Program-made: the position numbers and the translations under genes
The notes under the pieces: model-generated
What the model was told of the DNA's origin: nothing
The model's input: the letters and a program-made list of their open reading frames with translations, nothing else
The model's database searches: none
NCBI RefSeq assembly: GCF_000764305.2
Contig: NW_025940701.1
Coordinates: 310,294-374,293 of the forward strand
Source of the DNA: Hyalella azteca
Lineage: Eukaryota > Arthropoda > Malacostraca > Amphipoda > Hyalellidae
Reading direction: 5' to 3'
Length of the DNA: 64,000 nucleotides
Part shown: one piece after another, positions 12,309 through 24,600 of the stretch
Layout: each line of letters opens with the position of its first letter
Numbering within the stretch: position 1 is the stretch's first letter

Positions 12309-12349
12309 TAGCAGTTATTTCCACGAGTACCCCGTGGAAATAACTGCTA
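12309..12349. repeat. Short perfect hairpin
   Basis: tagcagttatttccacg followed by a short loop and cgtggaaataactgcta; 17-bp arms, 7-base loop. About 200 bp upstream of exon A. Confidence 0.85.
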
Positions 12350-12550
12350 GAAAAAAGGTTTCCAATAGAAATAATAACTGCTACAAAATAGGTTCCCAGT
12401 GAAAATAGTCGATTAATTTGTTTCGTAGAATCAATTAGTTTTCTGTTACTTCGTGAAAAATTCGGTAATGCTGTTTCTCCCACAACAGTTAATTATTTCA
12501 CGTTTTGATCTTTTCGATAAATTTTAATGTTCGAAAATTGTATTTTCCAG

Positions 12551-12642
12551 ATTTTGAGAGCGTGCGATTGCCGGACAACCTGGAGAGCATCCCGAAGGCG
12601 GACCACTTCCCTACACAGCGGCACCGATGGAACACCAATGAG
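12551..12642 (+). CDS. Camta: CAMTA exon A: start of CG-1 domain
   Basis: Acceptor tattttccag, donor AATGAG|gtatga. The first two bases complete a split codon; then the frame reads FESVRLPDNLESIP...RHRWNTNE. RHRWNTNE is the hallmark N-terminal CG-1 motif of animal CAMTAs. It ends in phase 0. The initiator Met must lie on an exon further upstream that I could not identify. The donor is followed at once by a minisatellite (12648-13195). Confidence 0.95.
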
Positions 12643-15600
12643 GTATGACAACCATGCATACCATTACTGATGAACCATTCATACCATTACTGATGAACCA
12701 TTCATATCATTACTGATGAACCATTCATACCATTACTGATGAACCATTCATAACCATTCATACCATTACTGATGTGCTATTCATACCATTACTGATGAAC
12801 CATTCATACCATTACTATATAAAGAACCATTCATACCACTACTGATGACCCATTCATACCATCAATAATGGACCATTAATGCCACAACCGATGAACCATT
12901 CATACCACTGCCGATGAATCATTCACCATCACTAATGGACCATTCATGCCATTACTAATGAACCATTCATGCCATTACTAATGAACCATTCATGCCATTA
13001 CTAATGAACCATTCATACCACTACCGATGACCCATTCATACCATTGCCGATGAATCATTCATACCACATCTCATGAACCATTCACACCACTTCTCATGAA
13101 CCATTCTCACCACTACCGATGAACCATTTATACCAATTTTCATGAACCATTCATACCACTACTGATGTTCATACCACTATCGATGAACCATTGCTTCTTC
13201 TACTGACCAACGGGCAGAACAATCATTCTTGATGTTTTACAAGCTTTTACTTCATTTTTATTTATTTATTTGTGCGATTTTTATGGGAATTTACATGTCC
13301 CTTACATGTCGGGCGGAAGTATAGTAGGGGACCACAATATTGACTAGTAGGTAGCAATGGTGCTGAATTCTGAAGTAAAGCTTTCTCGTCAGTTCTGAGT
13401 TGAATCCGTCGTGCTTACAACCGTTGTTCCCCTCCCTCTTTTCGCTCCTGACTTTCATTTTTTTCAAGTGTATTTCACTGCACAAATTTTAACTTTCTGT
13501 ACAAATGACTTCTGGATTTATATTCCAAAATAAAGCTTTCTCGTCAGTTCTGAGTTAATCCATTGTGCTTACAACCAAGCCTGTTTGAAATTAATACGTT
13601 TAAAGAGTTTTGTTTAATTCTCGTCTAAAATAAGTTGTTGAGCATACCTGCCATGTCGAGCTCGTGCGAAAGAGAAGTACACGCGCGTTAATTTGAAAGC
13701 TGCCTTAGTAGTTTGTGTGTGAATGTGGCGAGAGACGCGACTAGCCGCTCATTAGTATGAGCTTTAGGAGCTAATTAGGTGCGTGAGTTAGCGTTAGGGG
13801 CAACACCCGACTCACTATAACTCCTCACCCCAACACTGTCCTTTCTAATTGCCTGCACACTCAGAGAACCCTAAGCGATTTGTTCCAAATAGCTATGCTC
13901 TTTTTGCCCTTTTGTGGGTCATCCTAATCCAGTTTTCAGCGGAGTAAGGGCGTAACAGTGCTACACTGCATTAAGTGTGTAATGATTTAGACAATACACC
14001 GTACATTTTCTGAGTTTGTATTCGTCACCGCTTATATCGCTACTCAATTGTTCAGCTTATTTTATTTCTACTTTGGTCTTCAAGACTGTAGTTCTTCTTT
14101 TAAATGTTAATCAACCTACCTGCATGCTATTTTACTACACAAACTTTTAGATTTCTAGGAAAAATTTTCTCCGGAACTATTATTGAAAGTACCAGCTATT
14201 TTATTAAACAAACTTTTATATATCTATTAAAAATTTTCTAAGGTACTATATTATTGAAAGCTTAATGAATCTTGACCTGATTCTCTCACAATATTTTGTC
14301 CTTACTTATTCCTCCAGAACATAATATTATTACATCAAAAATTTTTCAATTGTTTTCCACTTTTTGTGCTGATCAATAGACAATTAAAAGCATACTATTC
14401 ATTCTATTGTTTCAAACTTAGTAGTAACAATAATAATAATTTAAACAATAAGCCTTTCTTAATTTATTACAATTTCTTCCATTAGTCTGCACTTAAGCTA
14501 TAAAGATAGTCGTGTCTCATGTAAAATTCGAATTAAATAATAGAAATAATCTTAGTTAAGTTCATAAGTTTCCTATGTTACCAGTCATTTTCTTCGAGCT
14601 GAATCATTTTTATTTGGGAAACTAGGCAGGTTCCTGCATTAGAATTAGGTGTCAACCCACTACCGCCTTATGTCACTCTCCCGGAACATAACTTTCAACT
14701 GAAATCATACGTAAACTGTTGAGTGAAGCAACCTGAGGACGTAGTATTGGTTATTAACCTAACTTAAATTATACGTAAACTATTGAGTGTATAGCAACCT
14801 GAGGACGTTTGTACGCAACAGAGAACATTTTAAAGTTGTCGTACGTGGCGGCAACCATCAGTGCAAGTCATTTTGCGCTCACTAGAACGTATCCTTTTTT
14901 GGGAAGTAGGCTTGTGACAATATTGCTCCGGTTACTCATGTCAGGCGGTAGAGGGTTAAATCGTGCATAGAATCATTGCGGCAGCTTCTACTGCCCTTTT
15001 TATATATGTACGACCAGGTCTATAAATTAGATATCATCATTCACGCGCAAGTTTTTTTGGCAGTAAAATCTGACCCAGCGACTCGATTTATATTTCCAGT
15101 GTTTAGAACGATAATATCAGATTCGTAATATTTATTGCTCCGGTTATTCATGTCAGGCGGTAGAAGGTTTAACTGCTGCTGCAGGCTGTGGTGTCTCAAT
15201 ATCTCTTGTTCCTCTACAGGAGATCGCTGCCTTGCTCATCTGCTTCGATCGTCACGCTGATTGGCTCTCCAAAGAAGTCAAAATTCGGTAAGAATAATGT
15301 TCGTCACAACTTCCGATGTAATTTAAATGTGTGTTATTTAAATTACATTCAAGAAGACTTTTAAAAAATGTAAAAATTATTTATTGCTCAAGAAAGAATT
15401 ATTACTGAAGTTTTTCACATTGACATCGAATTCAACTGTATTGAAGAGCACGAACCTAGATTCTGTAACCTAAGTAGGTAATTTTATGTAGCTTATTTGA
15501 AGATGCACTCCTTCCATGAGAAATCGTGTTTGAGAGAACAAGAACCCTTGTCTTTCCTAATACGCACATTAACCGGGTCTCTACCATTCCTTGAACTACG

Positions 15601-18600
15601 GTAGTTCCGTTTAAAATCACAGCCTATAGTACTATCCTCCGTTCGTTTCATTTCATAATAAGACATTATATAATATTCCGTCAGTGTGCACGCAGTGTGC
15701 AGTCCGACTTACATTACTAGGTATGTAGCATTCCATGATCTGCGTTGTATAGTTTCGTATTAAATTACAGACTTGTACAATCCCTGTTAGTTTCATTTCA
15801 TAAGACGACTGTGCACGCAGTGTGCAGTCCGAATTACATTACCAGGTAATGTAACATTCAATGAATTGCTTTATACAGTTTCATGTAAAATCACAGACTT
15901 GTACTATAACCCCGTTCGTTTCATTATTATCATTATTATTATTCTACGAAGCATTTATCGTAGCATCTGGATCAAACGAACTTAGGTTTGAACCAGACAC
16001 ATAAGGTTAATAGCAAGCGAAAAATAAATAGGTTATAAACACATAAATAGGTCACACATATAAGGTCACACGTAAGGTTATTAGCAAGCGAAAAATGAAT
16101 AGGAACGGATTTCATCTCATTCAGCTGTGTAGTTGTAGTTATTATACGCTGAGCAAGACGCTGAAGTTCTTTTGACGCTGAGCCGTCGTTTTACCGCGTT
16201 AAGATCAAGTCTCCAAGTTGTAGTTATTATACGCTGAGCGAGAGGCTGAAGTTCTTTTGACGCTGAGACGTCGTTTTACCTCGTTAAGATCAAGTCTCCA
16301 AGTTGTAGTTATTATACGCTGAGCAAGACGCTGAAGTTCTTTTGACGCTAAGACGTCGTTTTGCCGCGTTAAGATCAAGTCTCCGGAGAAGGCCTGGGTC
16401 TCTGACTCTCTCAATCTGGATTAATTAACTCAATATGAGCATTAATCTGGAGGAGCCAGCGGCTCTAGCCTGCCACCACCATCTTCCGTCTGCTCCCTTT
16501 GTTCTACGCTTAATATTGCTTCACTTAATTACATTTTCCTTCCTTGCTTGGGGCTATTTAAGTAGCATTGACTTTAGTCATCTTCTGTTGTTGCCGACCG
16601 ACAACTTTAACTGAAGATTAGTGTGGAAGTCATTGAGCATTGATCATTGTACCGTGCAACTGAAAGATTATAAAGTTTTAAATGTCAAGTTTTGAATTAA
16701 TTATGAAACCGAAATCAAGATGTCAATTCACTTCATTATGAGCCATTACGTACAATGCCAATTTAACACGTTTTAATAGATAAATAATTCGAAGTTAGGA
16801 GAAAGCTGTTGTTCGAATGCTTTTAATATGAATAGTTCAGACATTTGATTTCAAAACATGTCACTGATCAGGGCCGATAAAATTGCAGATATGCTCACTG
16901 GATAACGTATAAGAAATTTTACAAATATCGTATTTTGAAATTTTGGGCTTAGACCATTGTTATTCTCGCAGGTTCAGTAGTATTTAAAAATTTCTTGTTC
17001 AGTAATGTTTGAAAATTATAGGTTCAGCTGTGTTTGAAAATTATAGGTTCAATAGTGTTTGAAAATTATATGTTCATTAGTGTTGAAGAACTCGTTGAAT
17101 TATTCAGTGAAATATGAGTTTATTTGAATGTTACGTTGCAGACCCAAGAGCGGCTCGATGCTGCTGTACAGCCGCAAGAAAGTGCGCTACCGTCGCGACG
17201 GTTACTGCTGGAAGAAGCGCAAGGATGGCAAGACCACACGAGAGGACCACATGAAGCTCAAAGTGCAGGGTATTGAGGTGAGCTAACGGCCCTGCAGGGC
17301 GACTCTTCAAGACTAATACTGATCCAGCAATAGCACGGCCTCAGGCCGTCTCTTCCCTAACAAAATTTAGAGTCGCCCCAGCTTCTGGTAATACAAATCA
17401 GAAGCTGCCGCGTCTGCAAATTTTCACTGGCCCTAACAAAATTTAGAGTCGCCCCAGCTTCTGGTAATACAAATCAGAAGCTGACGCGTCTACAAATTTT
17501 CACTGTTGTCACTTTTGATTGAAGGAGTGATAAGTTTTCAAAACTTGAAGCTCATTCGAGTATTATTGTGTGACTTACTTTGATAAACGCCTTTTATTAA
17601 AGGGCGAATGAGAATGGGGACTTGAAGTGATCCTGTTAATGGGTTTAATTTCAAGCCTGTTTCATCGTTTACTCTTGGTCGATGGCCTAGTCGATTTTCC
17701 TAGAAGAAAAGGTAATATTTATGCTGTTTCAACCGAAGCTTTCCTGTTAGCATATTGTCCATCGTTCAGTTTTAATTTCTCTCCAAATCCACCCTCCTTA
17801 ATTGAATACATCAATCATTATGCCACTCGATGATATTGTCTATGGGATTATATAGGTCGTGGCTCTTTAAACTTGAATCGTTTGGTCTTGTCATAGGCAA
17901 ATGCCTCGCTCATCACGTACAAACCACTGACGCGATAAATGAACTTATTCACTGAATAGGACAGCAACTTATGTTTTCATTTCTTTGTGGAAGGTCGTGA
18001 CAAAGTTTATTATTTTATGGACTTGAAACACCTCCTGATAGAATTCATGTTCTCGGTGTTTTTTTCACCGAGCCGGTTTTAATTTTTGCGATCTTTCTCT
18101 ACACGAACATATTCAGCTAAGCCTGTGTTGCTGTCTGCGCTTAATGTCTTGTCGTGTTTGAGCGAATTTTTGCTTCCGTTTGACCTGAGGCTCTTGCTAA
18201 TTACCGAGGCTCTTTCTACCTCATCACTGGCAGGCTTATTTTTCCAGCCTTACTAGTCACGAGAATGGGATCTCGGGCTCCCGAACTGCCCCTCCCTCTT
18301 TGCACTTCTGACTTTCATTTGTTCAAGTCTATGTCACTGCACGATTTTTTAGGTTTCGGTACAAATGGCTTTTGAATTTATATGTCCAACGAGATATTTT
18401 CCTACGAAGGTATGCCTATTTTAGATTTCACTACAAATGGTTTTTGAATTTATATGCTCAACGAGATATTTTCCTACGAAGGTATGCCTATTTTAGATTT
18501 CACTACAAATGGTTTTTGAATTTATATGCTCAACGAGATATTTTCCTACGAAAGTATGCCTATTTACTGGAGTTCAGCTGGAGTGTCAAGCATGACTACA

Positions 18601-21600
18601 GGCGGAACAATGACTTTGTACAATTTTTTCAGTCACTGCACGATTGTTTAGCTTTCATTTCAAATGGCTTTTGAATTTATATGCTCAAAGAGATATTTTC
18701 CTACAAAAATATACCTATTTACTAATTGATATGCAATTGGAGTGTCAAGCATGACTACAGGCGGAACAATGACTTAGTACAATTTTTTAGTCACTGCACG
18801 ATTGTTTAGATTTCAGTAGAAATGGCCTTTGAATTTATATGCTCAACGAGATGTTTTCCTACAAAAGTATAGCTATTTACTCATTGATATGCAATTGGAG
18901 TGTCAAGCATCACCATAGGCGGAACAATGATTCTTGTTATCTACTATCGCTATAAAAAAATATCTGCCATAGCTATCAACAAAAAAACGGCCATATAGCT
19001 ATCAACTTCTTGGCGCATATACAAGGTTTCAGTTGATGTTTAACCGTAGAAACCGAACGCGATCAAGCCTCAACTGATATCTATATCAAGCTATGCATTT
19101 ACTTGGACTTTTAGGCATTTTTATGAGATTTCAAAAATATCTTGAAAATCTAGAGCAGCGTGGCTGGAGCTCTTTGAAGTGTCTATGTCATCATCGTGCA
19201 GCTCATCAATACAAAACGTACACGTGCACACTCGCTCTCAAATGCAAGACTTACTCATTTCTAAATTGTAATTTATATTCATGGTGTCATGTAGCCCTAT
19301 CAGTGTAGACGTCGAGATCATTTGCTCAACTCCTTGAGGTTTTGTGCTCTGAAGCTAATAAATATCTGAGTAGTGGACTCGTTTAACCTCATGCGGAAGT
19401 AGAACTGAATTTGATCTTAATAGTCACAATTCCATTCACAAGTTGCACATCCTGCCTGGAATTATCTATTTTCGTGAACAATTCTTTTGTACGTGCGTGA
19501 GGCAGATGTTTTCGACGAGCCGATAATGGGCGCAAAATAATTAGCCTCGAACAATAATAATTATTCATGTTCCTCCCAAACGCTAAAAATAATTACCCAT
19601 CAATGATGTTAGTGCGGTTATGATGTTAGTGCGGTTATGATGTTAGTGCGGATCTAACTTGAACTGTAGTATTGACGGAATGTACAACAGTCTACTGGCT
19701 GTCTCGTCTCATAATGGCATACGAGAGGACAAGCTGATGCAAAATTATTTCATGATATTTGAATCTGGTTAAGTGTGATCTTCTTCATCGTTAATCTTAT
19801 ACCGTGATTATTTGGGTTTAGTCACTTGTAAAATTTGTTGCGTTGTGCCTTATGACTTCTCTATGAAACGAAGACCAAATCATTTTCATGATCTTTTTCA
19901 TCATTTTCATGATCTTGAAGATCATGATTTTCATGATCTTGAAGATCATGATTTTCATGATCCTGAAGATAATGATTTTCATGATCTTGAATATAATGAT
20001 TTTCATGATCCTGAAGATAATGATTTTCATGATCCTGAATATAATGATTTTCATGATATTGAAGATAATGATTTTCATGATCTTGAAGATAATGATTTTC
20101 ATGATCTTGAAGACCATGATTTTCATGATCTTGAAGATAATGATTTTCATGATCTTCAAGATAATGATTTTCATGATCTTCAAGATCACGATTTTCATGA
20201 TCATCATTTTTCAAGTATCTCTTGAAGCGAAAGTTTGCATTGTACGGCTGGAAGTTTTCAGGAGTATAGAGTTGAGTTCTTAAGACTTATCAGACGCGCG
20301 CTTTAATGCCTCGCGGGCACGCCCGGCCGATCGCACTTGATCGATATTCGCTGCTCGTGGGCCTCGGAAGACGGCTTTTTTGTCTCGCTCTCATTAACAT
20401 AACGGACTAAGACTAAATCAGATTCTAAGAAATTTTCATTGATTCAGGTCTTTCGCTTACGAGCGCGAACTTTCCACTTTTGATAATGGTTAAGTTCAAT
20501 AAGTTCATACAAATTTAAACTGGATACAGACATTTCAACTCATTTTCTTTTCGCCTGCCTTCATTGCTTAATCACTCAATGTATTCGAATTGAAACTAGA
20601 AGTGTAATTCCACCTGAAACTGAAGTTTTATGTCCTAGAAATTTGAGCTTGTAGAACGACTCCTGAACGCGTATTTCAGCCGAGGGAACGTTTGGCTACA
20701 GCTTATATACCGTACCAAATCATGTTTTCTTAACCTATTCAATATAAATGTCATCCTAAAACAGTTTATGCTCATTATTGCTACACACTTAAGAAATGAT
20801 TGTTTATGTTTGGGTATAACTCAGACCTCCAGGGAGCCAAGCTTCGCTTCTCAAACATCAATGTTCGTCTTTAAATATAATACTTAATAAATGTTTGATC
20901 GAACATATTGACATGAGCATTGAGCTGGTCTCCCTATTCCTACTGCGAGCGCATAACTTTATATATTGGACACTCTTTTTGCGCCATATTCTCTGATAAT
21001 TTTAAAAGAAAATTCAGTAGGTAAAGTAAATTCGCCAAATCTTCATTGAAACGTTTTGGAGACCACCGCCACCATCAGTTCAAGAACTTAAAGAATACAA
21101 GTACAATCAAGCTGGTCTCCGAAACGTTTCCAATGGATTCATGGTGAATTGGCATGATGTTTTCTTTACTGGTGAATTCTCGGTGATTTAATGTAGCTAA
21201 TTATATAAGTACTTCGTAGAATTTGTTTTAAAGTAGCAGCCATCGTTCGACCTCGTTGCAGAATATGATTTCACTAGCCTTCACATGTTGCATTTCGTCT
21301 ACTGTCGTCTATGTAAAACGCTTATCATCAAGTCATCTACTGTCAGAAAAGAGTCATGAGTTTGTAACTCAGCTAGCCAATCACTGATGCCTTTTCAAAC
21401 TAATCCCACAAATCACTGACAATAAATCAGCCGCTAAGTGTACTTGGGGCTCTACGTGTGCTTAGTGTGCTAATACGTAGGCCGCTACGTGTACTTGAGG
21501 TTCTACCTGTACGTAGGCCGCTACGTGTGCTTGAGGTGCTACCTGTACGTAGGCCGCTACGTGTACTTGAGGTTCTACCTATACGTAGGCCGCTACGTTT

Positions 21601-24600
21601 GCTTCAGGTGCTACCTGTACGTAGGCCGCTACGTGTACTTGAGCTTGTTTCAATAGTGCGGTTGCTGATTGCAGTTGAGTAATCTTGTGGGCTGATCTTT
21701 CCATTACCGCAATGATGTGCAGTCTTTACACTGTACCCGTAAGTTCATATTACAGCGTATGTGTTTTTTCCTCACAGTGCATCTACGGCTGCTACGTACA
21801 CTCTGCCATCCTGCCTACCTTCCACCGCAGATGTTACTGGCTCCTGCAGGTAACTCTTTATTATGACCGCACGCCATAATAGAGACTTAATTAAATCTTC
21901 ATTGTTAATTCTTTATTATTAAATCTTACTATTAAGTCTTTATTATGGGCTCCTGCAGGTAAGATGGTCGCACGCTGCTAACTCGTAATTACCAGTTACG
22001 TATCATTTAAAAGATACATTCTGTACGCAGAAGTCATTACCGGACGTATTCACTACAGCCCTCACTAACGTATAGAGCAGGTGTCTACAAATGCGGCACG
22101 CGGGCCGGTTTCCATCCGGCCCGCCGAGGATATCTCGTAGTTCAACAAAATGTGTACAAAAATCGAATCGAGCGCGGCGTTTATGCGTGACCGGCCCGCG
22201 AAGGTTTCAAAAAGCTTGCTCTTGGCCCTTGGTGAAAAAAGTTTGGAAGCCTCTGGACTATAGAGTATTGCCTCGCTGCGGCCTTCAGTAGCGTATTGGT
22301 AATAATCGATCTTTGGACAGCAATTTGATCCTTGTGCTACAATTCAATGTTTGTGTGACGATGCGATCTTCGGGCGCCAATTCTATCTCTGTGCGCCAAT
22401 TATATCTCTGTGTGCCAATTCTATCTCTGTGCACCAATTCTATCTCTGTGTGCCAATTATATCTCTGTGCGCCAATTCTATCTCTGTGTGCCAATTATAT
22501 CTGTGTGCCAATTCTATCTCTGTGTGCCAATTCTATCTCTGTGCACCAATTCTATCTCTGTGCGCCAATTATATCTCTGTGTGCCAATTCTATCTCTGTG
22601 CACCAATTCTATCTCTGTGTGCCAATTATATCTCTGTGCGCCAATTCTATCTCTGTGTGCCAATTATATCTGTGTGCCAATTCTATCTCTGTGTGCCAAT
22701 TCTATCTCTGTGCACCAATTCTATCTCTGTGTGCCAATTATATCTCTGTGTGCCAATTCTATCTCTGTGTGCCAATTATATCTCTGTGTGTCAATTCTAT
22801 CTCTGTGCGCCACTTTAATCTCTGTGCGCCAATTCTATCTCTGTGCGCCAATTATATCTCTGTGCGCCAATTCTAACTCTGTGCGCCAATTCTAACTCTG
22901 TGCGCCAATTCTAACTCTGTGCGTCAATTCTATCTCTGTGCGCCAATTCTATCTCTGTGCGCCAATTCTATCTCTGTGCGCCAATTATATCTCTGTGCGC
23001 CAATTCAATCTTCTTTAGTTTGGTCACTCCAGTCTACCGTGTCCTTCACACCGGTCCATGTATGCCACATCCATTCACGCCTTCATGTTGCTGGAACAAT
23101 TTATTCACCTCCAAAATATCTCTTGTCGGACTCATCACAATTCTTTACCACCAAATATTACCTTTGAATCCAATATAGCTACCTATTTATGATACCTTGA
23201 ACTATTATTGTATATTTTACTCATAAAATACGGCTTGACTCCCTCATTTTCTAACATCCAAGCCATCAACTCTACGCTGAAACTGATGCCAACACACGCT
23301 CTCTGAGGACCGACGGTGGGCAGACAGACCAACGCATGCATGCCCCAAATAAATGGCTTTAAAGGCGAGCTGTTGTAAAGGCCTTGCAAGCGCCACAAAG
23401 CACCGAAATTTCAACTACATGCCCCCCTGGGACTCTTTATTTTAGTCCTAACAAGACCAACACATTCGGTGTTGTACACGCGCGCTCGTACCTCAGAAAG
23501 TTTTCCAAGCACCGCGGGTATCGGTGATCTTCTCGCCCCCCTTGCCGGGTTCATTCTGCCCCCCACCATCTTGCAACCTGGGCTGTGTTTGGCTGTGCTC
23601 ACTTTAAAATGTATCTTTTGTAGATATTGTCGGGTTATTTATCTGGGTCTATAGTTTAAAAAAAAATTAAGAGATCGTAAGTTCATCAGCCAATCAATCA
23701 TTGACGGCCTTTCAAGAAAAATCCACTTATCATAGACAAGAAAATAGAGCGTAAGTACTTACGTTCACTTAGCGAGTTTTGAAAGTATGGCCCCTGGGTC
23801 ATTATTTTTCTATTGTGAGAGATGTGTACGAATTAAGTAGGATGCCTTAGTACTGATGTTTCAGAAGTCATTTGCTAACCGTTTGGGCGCTTCTAAATCA
23901 AGAGCTCCAGTTGTTGATTTTCGTTGAAGAATTCATACGCGACTGTTGAAGATATAATAGTTAATTTTAGGATGTTCATCACTAATAATTATATTTCAGA
24001 TTCCTCTGAATAAGTTATACTGATTTTATGATTTGAAATGCACGTTTTTTTATGAAACGAAGCTCAAAAATCCGACACGTCCATATAAATGCTGTTCCGC
24101 GTTTTTGTTCTAATTTCAGTACATTGAAACTTGAGTCTAAAAATGCAGCTTATTTTTTAGGTAATATTAATGCTAATGGCGATAAAAATAGTTTTTACAA
24201 TTAATTACATCGATACGGGCCGTAAATGATTGAACATTTCTGCTGTCATAAGAAGCAGCGACCGGAGCCTCATTTTCATTCCGAGAGAGTTTGCACTTGC
24301 AATGCTTTTGCCTTCACAAAACACCTAGCGGGAGAGCCTGCCTGCCTGCGCTAGCCTCGGCTTCCGCTTCTGCTTGTTGCTTTCAAGCCTGATCATTCAG
24401 TTCTTCGAGAAATTTATGGAATTGTAGCTGTTCAAGAAATTTCATTCGAAAAATTGTGCGATGTTAATCCATTAGACCAATTTTGGTTGGGGCCAGCCGC
24501 GCCATTGAACCCATAAGACGTTTGACTGATGCCAGACGTGCTAATCTCAAATAAAAAGAACAATTTAACGATAATCTTATAACGTTTGAATTGACTAGAA

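Noticed and set aside
19812..20283. Asp/His-rich and Ile-rich frames on both strands
   Set aside because: Products of the 24-bp repeat, not genes.
21458..21682. 74-codon RRPLRVLEVLP repeat frame
   Set aside because: 36-bp minisatellite with a period divisible by three; no coding context.
22313..22895. Three overlapping frames of 155-187 codons
   Set aside because: All come from the 19-bp minisatellite, whose unit lacks stops; three frames are open at once.
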